Below, one piece after another: positions 8,232 through 17,670 of a DNA stretch of 64,000 bases. The notes under the pieces were generated by a model. That model had not been told where the DNA came from. It saw only the letters and a program-made list of their open reading frames with translations, and did not search any database. Source of the DNA: Lachnospiraceae bacterium (GTDB taxonomy: Bacteria > Bacillota > Clostridia > Lachnospirales > Lachnospiraceae). Each line of letters begins with the position of its first letter. Within the stretch, counting starts at the first letter, position 1. Both the position numbers and the translations under genes were made by a program. The stretch is taken from positions 1-64,000 of the forward strand of contig JAFSTN010000020.1 of assembly GCA_017450485.1 (NCBI GenBank). The letters are read 5' to 3'.

Positions 8232-9950
8232 ATGATCAGAGACAACAAGGTTTTTCTGGGAATGGCAGATGGTGAGAGAGTTGAGTTTGACCTGAAAATG
8301 GCTAACCGCCACGGCCTTATCGCAGGTGCTACCGGTACCGGTAAAACTGTCAGCCTGAAGGTTATCGCCGAGAGTCTGTCCGATGCGGGTGTTCCTGTTT
8401 TCATGGCGGATGTGAAGGGTGATCTGGCAGGTATGTGTGAACCCGGTGAGGATAAGGAATTCGTCAAGGCCAAGAAGGATGCATTTGCCCTCGAAGAGCA
8501 GGGATTCTCCTTTAAGGGCTATCCCGTGAACTTCTGGGATGTATACGGTAAAGGAGGCATGCCGCTCCGTACCACCGTATCGGAGATGGGGCCGCTGCTC
8601 ATGTCCAGAATACTGGGCCTGACCGATACTCAGGCTGCTGTCCTGACAGTTGTATATAAGATCGCCGATGATAATAATCTGCTCCTGATAGATACCAAGG
8701 ACTTAAAGGCTATGCTCGCATACGTAGAGGAAAATGCGGCTGATTTCGCCATGGATTACGGTAATATGTCCAAGCAGAGCCTGGCTGTCATCGTCAGGGC
8801 CGTAGTTGCTCTGGAGAGCCAGGGCGGAGAGAAGTTTTTCGGCGAGCCCGCGCTGGATATCAGTGACTGGCTTACGACCAACTTTGACGGCAAGGGTATG
8901 ATCCAGATCCTGGATGCCAGAGAGCTGGTGAATAAACCTGCGATGTATTCGACATTCCTGCTCTGGATGATATCGGAGTTGTTCGAGTCGCTTCCCGAAG
9001 TGGGCGATCTGGAGAAGCCGAGGATGGTATTCTTCTTCGACGAGGCTCATTTGCTTTTCGACAGTGCTTCCAAAGCCCTGCTTGAGAAGATCGAGCAGAT
9101 CGTGAAGCTGATCAGGTCCAAGGGAGTGGGCATATTCTTCGTAACCCAGTCACCCAAGGATGTTCCCGATTCCATTCTCGCCCAGCTGGGCAACAAGGTT
9201 CAGCATGCCCTGCATGCTTATACCCCCGCCGAGACCAGGGCTGTGAAGCAGGCTGCCGAGTCATTCCGTGCAAATCCCGGATTCGATACCTATGATACAC
9301 TGATCAATCTCGGTATAGGTGAGGCGCTCGTATCCACACTCGAGGCTGACGGTGTACCTACCATAGTTCAGAAGACATCCATCCTGCCTCCTCAGTCATC
9401 GACCGGAGCCATAGATGATTCTGCGAGAAAGCAGGTGATCGAGAGCGGTTCTCTCTATAAGAGATACAATGATTTCTTCGACAGGGATTCCGCGTATGAG
9501 TTCCTGACCAGGAGAAATATGGAGGCTCAGGCTGAAGCCGACAGACTCCGTGCCGAGGCAGATGCAAAGAAGCAGGCTGAGATAGAGGCAAAGGAAGCTG
9601 AGAAGAAGGCTGCCGAGGAAGCAAAGAACGCCGAGAAGGAAGCCGCAGCCGCTGCCAGACAGGCAGAGAAGGAAGCCGCAGCTGCAGCCAAGCAGGCAGA
9701 GAAAGAAGCCGCTCAGGCTGAGAAAGAAGCTCTGGCAGCACAGAAAGCTGCCGAGAAGGAAGCCGCAGCAAAGAAGAAAAAGGTTAAGAACGTCGTTTCG
9801 AGCACCGCAGGCAGTGCAGGCGGTACGGTAGGCCGTGAGATCGGTAATGCCCTGGGCAGTGCGGTAGGCGGCAAGTTCGGCAAGAAGATCGGAGGAAACG
9901 TGGGAGCCACATTGGGCAGAGGTATCTTAAAGACTCTGTTCTCGCTGTGA
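8232..9950 (+). CDS. HerA-like DUF853 ATPase
   Basis: This 572-residue protein belongs to the HerA-like DUF853 (YjgR) family of RecA-fold ATPases. Walker A is GATGTGKT at 32-39, Walker B is FFFDEAHLLF near 268-277, and FFVTQSP and LGNKVQHALHAYTP are family motifs. Residues about 428-516 are a long Ala/Glu/Lys heptad region, probably a coiled coil. The last 50 residues are glycine-spaced (GSAGGTVGREIG, GSAVGGKFGKKIG), resembling a glycine zipper that could pack into an oligomer or a membrane. An AGAGAGG ribosome-binding site supports the start. The cellular role of the family is poorly known; DNA translocation is an inference from HerA. Confidence 0.87.
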   Translation: MIRDNKVFLGMADGERVEFDLKMANRHGLIAGATGTGKTVSLKVIAESLSDAGVPVFMADVKGDLAGMCEPGEDKEFVKAKKDAFALEEQGFSFKGYPVNFWDVYGKGGMPLRTTVSEMGPLLMSRILGLTDTQAAVLTVVYKIADDNNLLLIDTKDLKAMLAYVEENAADFAMDYGNMSKQSLAVIVRAVVALESQGGEKFFGEPALDISDWLTTNFDGKGMIQILDARELVNKPAMYSTFLLWMISELFESLPEVGDLEKPRMVFFFDEAHLLFDSASKALLEKIEQIVKLIRSKGVGIFFVTQSPKDVPDSILAQLGNKVQHALHAYTPAETRAVKQAAESFRANPGFDTYDTLINLGIGEALVSTLEADGVPTIVQKTSILPPQSSTGAIDDSARKQVIESGSLYKRYNDFFDRDSAYEFLTRRNMEAQAEADRLRAEADAKKQAEIEAKEAEKKAAEEAKNAEKEAAAAARQAEKEAAAAAKQAEKEAAQAEKEALAAQKAAEKEAAAKKKKVKNVVSSTAGSAGGTVGREIGNALGSAVGGKFGKKIGGNVGATLGRGILKTLFSL

Positions 9951-9963
9951 TCCGTTTGTACCG

Positions 9964-11649
9964 ATGCAGAAACAGTCTGGATCTAAAATATCCGATCTGA
10001 TCGGAATCATATGTATATTGATCGGAGCAGGGGTCCTCATACGGACCGCCTGCTTCGTCATGTCTGCGGATATATGGTTCGATGAGCTGTTTACAGTGGA
10101 ACTGGCGGTTAAGCCTCTTGGAGAGATGATAGAGTTGGCGGCGCGCGATGTGCATCCGCCGCTGTATTATATCCTGGTGAAAGCGGTTTACATAACGCTT
10201 AATCCTCTGCTCGGTGCGCATGTTGCTTCAGCGTCTTCAGCGACGGCGGTTTCGTTGACATCAGCGTCTTCGGCGGTTGCCGCTGCCAAGATCACTTCAC
10301 TTATCCCATATATGGGTACGGCGTTGTATCTTCTTACTTTTATACGGAAGAAATACGGTCTGACGGCGTGCGGCTTTGCTTTTCTGCTTATAGAGACCAT
10401 GCCCCACATGAGCGAATATATGGTGGAAGCGAGGATGTACTCATGGTGCGCTTTCTGTCTGCTGGCAATGTATATACATGCGGCGGAGTATGTCGGCACT
10501 CATATAACCAAACACGCCGTCTTCATGCTCTTATACGGTGTGGCAGCGATGTATCTGCATTATTATGGGTTGATAGGGGCCGGGATCATAGCTCTGGGGA
10601 CCTGCGCGATCCTTTGTATTTCATGCCGTAGCGACTCCCCCAAATACGTCATATGCGCTATAGTCTGTATCGTGATCGCAGTAGTGGCTTATATCCCCTG
10701 GATACGAGTCCTTCTGGGACAGATCGGGCGGGTGGCCGGGAATTACTGGATACAGCCTGTTACGATCAGGACTCTGGCGGGAAGCGTGAAATACATATTT
10801 GAGCCGTCATACGAGAACGGGCTGCTGAGCACGGTGGCTGCGATCGCTATGATACTGGGTTATCTGTGGATATTCATGGAGTATATCCGGCATTTGTGTG
10901 GAGCCGACCGTGGAACGAAGATGAAGATAACGTTTGTTATACTTACTTCCGCAGCACCCGCTCTGCTCGTTTTATCGGGCTTTGCGGCATCATTGCTGAT
11001 CAGGCCGGTATTTGTGTACAGATACATGTATCCGGCAATGTTCATATTCTGGACCGGAGCCGGAGTGATGCTGGCGGATATGGTGGAGCGCATGCTTGAC
11101 GACGGCCGGCAGAACCCGGGACTACCGGATGGTGATCACGTGTCCGCCGGTCATTTTCCGCGGATCGCGACAACGGTCATTACATGCCTGCTCCTCGTTA
11201 CATATATATGTGCCGGTGTCAGGAGCTTCAACCTCTTCCGCTGGGAGGAGATGAAGAAGGCTGAAGGGATGAAACACTGCGTTGATGTGTTTGAACAGAT
11301 CGCTACCGAATATCCCGATGCTCTTTTAGTATGTAATTTCAATCAGGTTCAGGCGATACTGTGGCATTATCTGGACAATGATTCGGTTCTGTGGGGATAT
11401 ACGGATGAGACACTGATAGCTGATATCTGCGGACGGTCACCCATCGTTATGATCGGGGAGGCGGAACAGCTGAAAACCGTGCTTTCGGAGCGCGGCCAGA
11501 GCGAGTTTCTGTTCTTCGGCAGCGGTCAGGCCCGTGATGAGATCATTGCCGAATGGGAATCTTGCGATTTTTTTACAGAATTGTTACAAGACAGTTGTCT
11601 TTTGGAAAGATATTATGCTAACATATACAAGGTTGGTTTCGAAAGGTGA
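9964..11649 (+). CDS. GT-C fold membrane glycosyltransferase
   Basis: This 561-residue polytopic membrane protein of the PMT/ArnT (GT39-like) type has about ten or more TM segments. The diagnostic acidic pair D40-E41 (WFDELFT) follows the first TM, and DVHPPLYY lies in the first extracellular loop. Such enzymes move a sugar from a polyprenyl-phosphate donor to an acceptor outside the membrane. A soluble C-terminal domain follows the last TM. The Ala/Ser/Thr-rich stretch at about residues 84-110 looks like an insertion built on a small DNA repeat (TCAGCGTCTTC). No ribosome-binding site is obvious before 9964, which is 14 bases after the ATPase gene. The substrate is unknown. Confidence 0.8.
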   Translation: MQKQSGSKISDLIGIICILIGAGVLIRTACFVMSADIWFDELFTVELAVKPLGEMIELAARDVHPPLYYILVKAVYITLNPLLGAHVASASSATAVSLTSASSAVAAAKITSLIPYMGTALYLLTFIRKKYGLTACGFAFLLIETMPHMSEYMVEARMYSWCAFCLLAMYIHAAEYVGTHITKHAVFMLLYGVAAMYLHYYGLIGAGIIALGTCAILCISCRSDSPKYVICAIVCIVIAVVAYIPWIRVLLGQIGRVAGNYWIQPVTIRTLAGSVKYIFEPSYENGLLSTVAAIAMILGYLWIFMEYIRHLCGADRGTKMKITFVILTSAAPALLVLSGFAASLLIRPVFVYRYMYPAMFIFWTGAGVMLADMVERMLDDGRQNPGLPDGDHVSAGHFPRIATTVITCLLLVTYICAGVRSFNLFRWEEMKKAEGMKHCVDVFEQIATEYPDALLVCNFNQVQAILWHYLDNDSVLWGYTDETLIADICGRSPIVMIGEAEQLKTVLSERGQSEFLFFGSGQARDEIIAEWESCDFFTELLQDSCLLERYYANIYKVGFER

Positions 11650-11653
11650 TCCC

Positions 11654-12454
11654 ATGCGTAAGATAAAGTTTGACTTTAAGAAAGTGATAATAGGCGCTTC
11701 GGTTGGTTTGATCGCTGCCTCGACGCTTGTATTAAGCGCGTTTGCGTTCAATGACGATGAGAGCGGTGACGCTGCCCGTGTCGTTGAGGAGATGAAAGCC
11801 GACGGATCATATATTCTCGCGGAAGCAGCCGAGCTTGAGGATATTGAGAGCGCATCGGATACCGGGTCGGAAGAGACCGCAGATGTGGATTCTCCTGTCA
11901 GAAATGTTGAGCTTCTCGGAGCATCCAAAGACTATCTGTCCAATATGAGCGATGAGGAGATCCAGAGTCTCTCATCCGAAGCTCTTACCGAAGCCGGTCT
12001 GGATACTTCGCTTGCCGACGGAGATCTCGTTACGCGCGGTATCACATTTGAGGTTCCGGAGGGATTTGAGGCTTCGCCTGATGTTCCCGGACTGTATGTT
12101 ACCAAGCGCTATCCCATAGATGCAAGCAATCTTGTATATAATGAACTTGATGCAGACTATACTCTTCAGATGATGGATGAGGGATACTTCGAGGAATTGG
12201 TCGAGCAGGGCTTTGCCTCCAGATACGGTTCACCGATAGATGTGACCATCACCGAGTATCAGCATATCAGGATAGACGGTGTACCCGCCATCAGACTTAT
12301 GACAGAGTATGACATCGAGGGTAATCATGTGACCAGCCTGATGATCATCATCAACGGTTCCAAGACTTATACACTGACTTACACCATGACACATGATTAT
12401 GACCGCATGGAGCTCTTTGAGGCCAGCGTGGCCAGCATTCACGTGAACAGCTAG
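11654..12454 (+). CDS. Secreted or membrane-anchored protein of unknown function
   Basis: Starts at ATG 11654 behind GAAAGGTG, giving 266 residues; the open frame extends upstream into the glycosyltransferase gene but without a site there. A basic N-terminus and hydrophobic segment (about 10-31, ending SAFAF) act as a signal peptide or anchor. Residues about 35-125 are acidic and probably unstructured. Residues about 130-266 form a compact beta-rich domain (ITFEVPEGFEASPD, GVPAIRLMTEYDIEG, SKTYTLTYTM) resembling PsbP/DUF1795-type folds. It may be co-transcribed with the glycosyltransferase. I do not recognise a function. Confidence 0.75.
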   Translation: MRKIKFDFKKVIIGASVGLIAASTLVLSAFAFNDDESGDAARVVEEMKADGSYILAEAAELEDIESASDTGSEETADVDSPVRNVELLGASKDYLSNMSDEEIQSLSSEALTEAGLDTSLADGDLVTRGITFEVPEGFEASPDVPGLYVTKRYPIDASNLVYNELDADYTLQMMDEGYFEELVEQGFASRYGSPIDVTITEYQHIRIDGVPAIRLMTEYDIEGNHVTSLMIIINGSKTYTLTYTMTHDYDRMELFEASVASIHVNS

Positions 12455-12489
12455 TTTGATCCGTCGTCAGACGTTTCATATAAAAGTAC

Positions 12490-12518
12490 TTGACACGCAT
12501 ATCACGGCATGTTAAGGT
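12490..12518 (+). promoter_or_regulatory. SigA-type promoter of the infC operon
   Basis: A perfect -35 TTGACA at 12490-12495 is followed, after 17 bases, by TAAGGT at 12513-12518. The weak -10 is helped by a TGT extended -10 at 12510-12512. A leader of about 165 bases would result. Confidence 0.6.
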
Positions 12519-12524
12519 ACATTG

Positions 12525-12690
12525 GTACGCGATAAGCGTGTTTGAACAAAGCAGAGTATCCGCTCTCACCCGTCGGTTATTACATCGCACGGCGTCAACA
12601 TATTACTACAGAGGCTTTTGCCGGTTGTACTTGTGATGTGAGTGGATATTTGTGCCATTCACTTTTTTCTTTTTATGGAGGGATACAGCC
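12525..12690 (+). promoter_or_regulatory. Long 5' leader of infC-rpmI-rplT (putative L20/IF3 control)
   Basis: About 165 untranslated bases precede infC. They include a GC-rich structured portion (CGCTCTCACCCGTCGG at about 12561-12576) of the kind seen in Clostridia infC leaders. In Firmicutes this operon is autoregulated by ribosomal protein L20 binding its leader. I infer the same here from position and length, without having folded the RNA. A small open frame in the leader overlaps infC but has no ribosome-binding site and is not called. Confidence 0.5.
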
Positions 12691-13215
12691 ATTAGCAACA
12701 ACAATAACAGTGACCTGTTCATCAACGGACAGATCAGGGACAAAGAAGTACGTGTTATCGGTGTAGACGGTGAACAGCTCGGTATTATGGATATCGCATC
12801 TGCGATGCACCTGGCAGATGAAGCGGGAGTCGATCTGGTAAAGATAGCCCCCAATGCCAAGCCACCGGTATGCAGGATCGTCGATTACGGCAAGTTCAAA
12901 TACGAGCAGACCCGTAAGGAGAAGGAAGCCAAGAAGAAACAGAAGGTTGTAGAGATCAAAGAGATCCGCATGTCTCCCAATATCGACACGAATGACTTGA
13001 ACACCAAGACTCAGAATGCCCGTAAGTTCCTCGAGAAGGGCAACAGAGTGAAAGTAACACTGAGATTCCGCGGCCGCGAGATGGCACACATGGCTCAGTC
13101 CAAGCACATACTCGACGATTTCGCCGAGGCCCTGTCGGACATTTCCGTTATCGACAAGGAGCCCAAGGTCGAGGGACGTTGCCTGACAATGTTCCTGGCA
13201 GAAAAGAAAAAGTGA
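12691..13215 (+). CDS. infC: Translation initiation factor IF-3, AUU start
   Basis: This is the 174-residue initiation factor that binds the 30S subunit and checks the start codon and initiator tRNA. Conserved stretches are INGQIRDKEVRVIG, CRIVDYGKFKYEQ, KEIRMSPNID and RVKVTLRFRGREMAH. The ribosome-binding site GGAGGG (12677-12682) lies 8 bases before ATT at 12691. There is no in-frame ATG or GTG near it, and the ATG at 12652 lies upstream of the ribosome-binding site. An AUU start is known for E. coli infC, where it lets IF-3 repress its own translation. First gene of the infC-rpmI-rplT operon. Confidence 0.93.
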   Translation: MSNNNNSDLFINGQIRDKEVRVIGVDGEQLGIMDIASAMHLADEAGVDLVKIAPNAKPPVCRIVDYGKFKYEQTRKEKEAKKKQKVVEIKEIRMSPNIDTNDLNTKTQNARKFLEKGNRVKVTLRFRGREMAHMAQSKHILDDFAEALSDISVIDKEPKVEGRCLTMFLAEKKK

Positions 13216-13238
13216 TGCTTATTTAGGAGGAAAAAGAA

Positions 13239-13436
13239 ATGCCCAAGATGAAAACAAGCAGAGCTGCTGCAAAGCGTTTTAAGCCGACAGGCACAGGCAA
13301 GCTCAAGAGAAACAAGGCCTACAGACGTCATATTCTGACCAAGAAGACTACCAAGAACAAGAGACAGCTTCGTCACCCTGCTCTGGCAGATGAAACCAAT
13401 GTTAAGAATATGAAGAAGATCCTGCCTTACATTTGA
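13239..13436 (+). CDS. rpmI: 50S ribosomal protein L35
   Basis: A 65-residue, very basic large-subunit protein. It starts [20 protein letters not shown] and contains the family signature [12 protein letters not shown] clear AGGAGG site precedes the ATG. Length and position between infC and rplT are standard. Confidence 0.97.
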   Translation: MPKMKTSRAAAKRFKPTGTGKLKRNKAYRRHILTKKTTKNKRQLRHPALADETNVKNMKKILPYI

Positions 13437-13474
13437 TTTGGTGAGTTTGTGACAGGACAGTAGGAGGTTTAATT

Positions 13475-13837
13475 ATGGCAAGAATCAAAGGCGGAATGAA
13501 CGCCAAGAAGAAGCACAACAGAGTTCTCAAGCTCGCCAAGGGCTACAGAGGAGCTCGTTCAAAACAGTACAGAATAGCTAAGCAGTCGGTTATGAGAGCT
13601 CTGAACTCTTCATATGCCGGACGTAAGGAGCGTAAGCGTCAGTTCAGACAGCTCTGGATCGCACGTATCAATGCTGCAGCCAGACTGAACGGCATTTCTT
13701 ACAGCAAGTTCATGTTCGGCCTGAAGAATGCAGGAGTGGATATGAACCGCAAGATGCTCGCCGAGATGGCAGTTAACGATGCAGAGGGATTTGCTTCTCT
13801 CGCTGAGCTCGCCAAGAAGAATTTACAGAGCGCATAA
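13475..13837 (+). CDS. rplT: 50S ribosomal protein L20
   Basis: A 120-residue 23S rRNA-binding protein needed for early 50S assembly. It begins [20 protein letters not shown] and carries [14 protein letters not shown] and [16 protein letters not shown]. The AGGAGG site is well placed. In Firmicutes, L20 is also the repressor of this operon through the infC leader. The gene is followed directly by a terminator. Confidence 0.97.
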   Translation: MARIKGGMNAKKKHNRVLKLAKGYRGARSKQYRIAKQSVMRALNSSYAGRKERKRQFRQLWIARINAAARLNGISYSKFMFGLKNAGVDMNRKMLAEMAVNDAEGFASLAELAKKNLQSA

Positions 13838-13850
13838 GCAGGTTTATCAG

Positions 13851-13887
13851 CCGTCACACTTTCGGGTGTGGCGGTTTTTTTTATATT
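13851..13887 (+). terminator. Rho-independent terminator after rplT
   Basis: CCGTCACAC pairs with GTGTGGCGG (one G-T pair) around a short TTTCGG-containing loop, followed by eight T residues. It closes the infC operon. Confidence 0.9.
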
Positions 13888-13891
13888 TTCC

Positions 13892-13920
13892 TTGTGACGC
13901 TTCTAACTAAACTGTATAAT
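13892..13920 (+). promoter_or_regulatory. SigA-type promoter of the chemoreceptor gene
   Basis: TTGTGA at 13892-13897 and a perfect TATAAT at 13915-13920 are separated by 17 bases, just after the rplT terminator. It is not a SigD-type flagellar promoter. Confidence 0.75.
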
Positions 13921-13975
13921 TAAAATGTTCTATAAACTTTATGTCTCAGGAAGTTTAAAACGAGGTAAGGAATTT

Positions 13976-15730
13976 ATGAAGAAAAAGACTGTCAGTGTCA
14001 GATTCACGGTGGCGGCTTTGGGCGTTGTAATGCTGGTTCTCGTAGTGGCCAGTATCATATTCTTCGCCAATAAGCTCAGCCAAAACGCCAAGGCTGATGA
14101 ACAACTATACTTTGAGACATTATATGAAGTCAGCCAGAACCTCATCAACGCAGACAGAGACTTCTATCAGTCCATGATGGGAGCGACCCAGTATTATGAC
14201 ATAAAGAGCGTACCCGGTGAGATTCCAGAAGAGGAAGCAGCTGCAATGCTTCCAATTAAGATGGACGATTATGAGTCCAATTACCAGCAGGTTATAGACA
14301 GGGTCAATGAGGCCATGACTATAGCCAGCACTAACCCTGATCTGTATTCAAAAACCACACTTGATGGTGAGACCACTACTTTTGAGCAGTATGGCAAGCT
14401 TTTCCTGGCTGAGATCAATTCATGGCATGGTTCTTACAAACTCGAGATCTGTGAAGGCGACTGGACCGGGTTCATCAATGATTTTGAGGAGACCAGAGGA
14501 ACACTTTCCGATATGAGTGATCTGGTTGAGAAGTGGGCCGTTGAAGAAAAAGATACAAGCATGGCCCAGATGCAGGCAGATATCATCAAATGTATCATTG
14601 TATTTGCGATCATCATTGCATTCGTAGTTGTTGTATATGTTATGGTTATCCGCAATATGCGTCTGAGCATCCAGGATATGCAGAAATCTATCCAGGTAGT
14701 TGCAGGAGGCGATTTCGCTCAGGAGGTTGTTGCATCCAGTAAGTTTACTGAGTTTAACCAGGTTGAGCAGAACATCGAGGGCATGCGCATACAGCTCCAG
14801 GAGGCATTGACAGAGGTTACCAGATGTGCCGATGATGTGGATATTAAAGCTTCCAACACCAAGACCAGCATCGGGGATTCTCAGGAGACCACTAATAACA
14901 TCTCCGCAGCTAGTAACGATCTGGCTCAGGGTGCCATGGTTATGGCTGAGGATGTACAGACTACATCCGGTATCACCGTGAACCTGGGAGACAGCATCGA
15001 TAACGTACAGGAAGTAGCCGATAACAATCTGAACATGGTTAAGGAACTCTATGAAGAGTCTGTTAAGATTCAGAACCATCTCGGTGAGATCAAGAAAGCC
15101 GATGAAGCTACCGATGCAAAGGCAGGCCAGGTGGCTGATTCCGTTAACAAGACCGCTGATGTCGTTGAAGAGATCAGTAAGGCTGCTGAGGGCATCATCG
15201 CCATCGCAAGCCAGACCAATCTGCTCGCACTCAATGCTTCTATCGAGGCAGCCAGAGCAGGTGAGGCAGGCATGGGCTTCGCAGTGGTTGCCGATAATAT
15301 CAAGAGTCTGGCAGAGGAGTCAAATCAGATGGCTGGTGAGATCACTAACATGCTTAATGTGATCACACAGTATTCCGAGGAGAACAAGAACCTCACAGCC
15401 AGCATCAAGGAAGCTACCACATCCGAGTCCGAGGCCCTCGAGCAGATGTCCGCTCAGTTCGATGATATGCTGGCTAAGCTTGATGAGATGAGACAGGGCA
15501 ACGAGCAGATCGCAGAGCTTGTTGATACGATGTCACAGGGTAAAGAGCAGATCGTCAACTCTGTAGAGTCTCTGTCCAGTATCTCTGAAGAGAATGCAGC
15601 ATCTACGCAGGAAACCAGTGCTTCCATAGCACAGCTCAACATGAACATGGAGAGCGTTGTTACCGAAGCTACCGCTCTGGGAGAGATCGCAGCTCAGCTG
15701 AAGGCTAACGTAGCCAGATTCAAGGTTTGA
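13976..15730 (+). CDS. Methyl-accepting chemotaxis protein
   Basis: A 584-residue transmembrane chemoreceptor that controls CheA activity. Start ATG 13976 follows GAGGTAAGG; an earlier in-frame ATG at 13925 lacks a site. TM1 is at about 10-32, followed by an extracellular, probably four-helix sensor (about 33-203), TM2 (about 204-226), a HAMP region and a long cytoplasmic coiled coil. The conserved hairpin tip is near Q413 ([18 protein letters not shown], then [15 protein letters not shown]). It has its own promoter and a hairpin after it, so it is probably transcribed alone. No che or flagellar genes lie in the window. The ligand is unknown. Confidence 0.95.
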   Translation: MKKKTVSVRFTVAALGVVMLVLVVASIIFFANKLSQNAKADEQLYFETLYEVSQNLINADRDFYQSMMGATQYYDIKSVPGEIPEEEAAAMLPIKMDDYESNYQQVIDRVNEAMTIASTNPDLYSKTTLDGETTTFEQYGKLFLAEINSWHGSYKLEICEGDWTGFINDFEETRGTLSDMSDLVEKWAVEEKDTSMAQMQADIIKCIIVFAIIIAFVVVVYVMVIRNMRLSIQDMQKSIQVVAGGDFAQEVVASSKFTEFNQVEQNIEGMRIQLQEALTEVTRCADDVDIKASNTKTSIGDSQETTNNISAASNDLAQGAMVMAEDVQTTSGITVNLGDSIDNVQEVADNNLNMVKELYEESVKIQNHLGEIKKADEATDAKAGQVADSVNKTADVVEEISKAAEGIIAIASQTNLLALNASIEAARAGEAGMGFAVVADNIKSLAEESNQMAGEITNMLNVITQYSEENKNLTASIKEATTSESEALEQMSAQFDDMLAKLDEMRQGNEQIAELVDTMSQGKEQIVNSVESLSSISEENAASTQETSASIAQLNMNMESVVTEATALGEIAAQLKANVARFKV

Positions 15731-15766
15731 TACCTTATGTACGGATACAGATGATTTAGTTTACTG

Positions 15767-15805
15767 CACCCCTCCGGATTTATAAACGGAGGGGTGTATA
15801 TTGTG
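15767..15805 (+). terminator. Hairpin, probable terminator after the chemoreceptor gene
   Basis: A perfect 10-bp GC-rich stem (CACCCCTCCG at 15767-15776 with 15787-15796) has a 10-base loop. The tail TATATTGTG is only weakly T-rich, so termination may be partial. Confidence 0.55.
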
Positions 15806-15829
15806 TAGAACATAATGTTCGGAGGATTT

Positions 15830-17542
15830 ATGAAATCTGGTGTTCTGAATAACAAGCTGTTCTTATATCTGACCGAGTTTTTTGCAGGCATGAGTGTGAT
15901 GGCCGTGGAACTGGGGGCAAGCCGTCTGCTGGCACCTTATTTCTCGTCATCACAGATAGTCTGGACCATCATCATAGGTACGATCATGATAGCCATGGCT
16001 CTAGGAAACATATACGGCGGCCGGAGCGCCGATAAGGATCCCTCACCCGACAGGCTGTACAGGCGTATAGTCATAGCTGCACTGTGGATCGCAGCCATCC
16101 CGGTACTCGGGAAGTATCTTATCATTGGAATTGCTGGTGTTATTATATTTGCTGTTAACACCAATTTCCTTGTGATAGCTGCGTTTGCGGCCTGTATGAT
16201 CATCTTCGTGTATCCTCTTTTCCTGCTGGGTACGGTTACTCCTTCGCTGGCCAAATATACGATGGATTCGCTTGAGGACAATGCGAGCATAGTCGGCAGG
16301 CTCGGCGCATTTAACACGATAGGAAGCATTATAGGCACGTTTGTGCCCACGTTTGTCAGCATACCCGCTGTAGGTACCTCGGTGACTTTTCTGATCTTTG
16401 CCGGGATACTGCTGGTGCTTGCCCTTGTTTACTATATCAGCAGAGGCAGATCGCATGATGATGAAAAAGGCGGAAATGCCGGAAGTGCCGGAAGTACCGG
16501 AAAGGACGCCGCCAAAGCGGTGATAACCGGTCTTATATTCGTACTTTGCGTTGTTTTCGGCCATAACACGTCTTTTGCTTTCTGGCAGGACGACCTCACG
16601 GTGGAGGATGAGTCGATATATAACTATCTGCAGGTGTATGAAAGCGGGAACCGTGTGGTGCTTTCCACCAATGTACTGTTCGGCGTGCAGTCGGTGTACC
16701 TGAAGGAAGCCGGGCTGACTGGAATGTACTATGATTACGCCATGGCAGCTCCGATCATGGCCGGATATGAGAGCAAGGATGCCCCGATGAAGATGCTGAT
16801 CCTCGGAATGGGTACAGGAACTTATGCCACACAGTGTAACCGTTACTTCGGTGAAATGGATATTACCGGAGTGGAGATAGATCAGAAGATCACCGATCTG
16901 GCACATGAGTATTTTGAGCTTGACGGCAGCATTCCGGTCATCACATATGACGGTCGTGCTTACTTAAACGCGATCGATGATACATATGACGTGATCATGG
17001 TGGATGCATATCAGGACATCACGATTCCTTTTCAGATGTCATCGGTTGAGTTCTTCACTATGGTTAGGGATCATCTGAACCCGGGTGGGGTGATGGTCGT
17101 TAATATGAATATGCGCGGGCAGTCAGAAGGCAGTATCAACGACTATCTTGCTGATACGATATCAAGTGTTTTTGATCAGGTTTATACCGTGGACGTTGTC
17201 GGATCCACGAACCGCGAGCTTTTTGCCTCCAATGATCCCGATATGATCGCAAGGTTGCAGGCTTATGCAGAGACTTCAGCCGGACAGCCCGATGATACGG
17301 CAGATGCGGCGCTGAAGGCCGAACATGCTCTGAAAGCACCGGAGCTGTCGGTCATGATGGAATATGTGTATTCACAGCTTGAACGATATGAAGCCGGTGA
17401 CCGTATCATGACTGATGACAAGGCTCCCGTTGAGCTTCTGGGGATGCGTGTGATCGATGAGATCATCGGCGACGAGGTGGCCCATTACAAATCCATCTAT
17501 CGTGAGCAGGGTATCGGGGGACTTTTGGAAGGTTTTCAATAA
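15830..17542 (+). CDS. Membrane protein fused to a spermidine-synthase-like domain
   Basis: This 570-residue protein starts at ATG 15830 behind CGGAGGA; the upstream ATG 15815 lies before that site. Residues 1-215 hold about six TM helices with the family start (YLTEFFAGMSVMAVELGASRL, and LGTVTPSLAKY). After a short Gly/Ser linker and one more TM, residues about 255-480 form a Rossmann-fold domain like the polyamine aminopropyltransferases (LILGMGTGTYA, ITGVEIDQKI, DVIMVDAY). Families of this architecture are annotated as fused MFS/spermidine synthase, and their real reaction is not established. The next gene starts 128 bases downstream. Confidence 0.85.
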   Translation: MKSGVLNNKLFLYLTEFFAGMSVMAVELGASRLLAPYFSSSQIVWTIIIGTIMIAMALGNIYGGRSADKDPSPDRLYRRIVIAALWIAAIPVLGKYLIIGIAGVIIFAVNTNFLVIAAFAACMIIFVYPLFLLGTVTPSLAKYTMDSLEDNASIVGRLGAFNTIGSIIGTFVPTFVSIPAVGTSVTFLIFAGILLVLALVYYISRGRSHDDEKGGNAGSAGSTGKDAAKAVITGLIFVLCVVFGHNTSFAFWQDDLTVEDESIYNYLQVYESGNRVVLSTNVLFGVQSVYLKEAGLTGMYYDYAMAAPIMAGYESKDAPMKMLILGMGTGTYATQCNRYFGEMDITGVEIDQKITDLAHEYFELDGSIPVITYDGRAYLNAIDDTYDVIMVDAYQDITIPFQMSSVEFFTMVRDHLNPGGVMVVNMNMRGQSEGSINDYLADTISSVFDQVYTVDVVGSTNRELFASNDPDMIARLQAYAETSAGQPDDTADAALKAEHALKAPELSVMMEYVYSQLERYEAGDRIMTDDKAPVELLGMRVIDEIIGDEVAHYKSIYREQGIGGLLEGFQ

Positions 17543-17604
17543 AATCCGTATGAGAGGTTAAGTATCGGGGGATTATGACCGATACAGCAGATAGAGTATA
17601 AGTG

Positions 17605-17610
17605 TATAAT
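17605..17610 (+). promoter_or_regulatory. Possible -10 element before the DUF6033-like gene
   Basis: A perfect TATAAT lies 61 bases before the start at 17671, in a 128-base gap. No convincing -35 is seen at the right distance. Confidence 0.35.
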
Positions 17611-17670
17611 GTGTTCAAAGGACTGGACACGCCGTGCGAATCGGCTATTCAATGACAAGGAGGTTATCGC

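Noticed and set aside
12542-12766. Small + strand frame in the infC leader as a leader peptide gene
   Set aside because: No ribosome-binding site, overlap with infC in another frame, and a structured leader RNA explains the region better.
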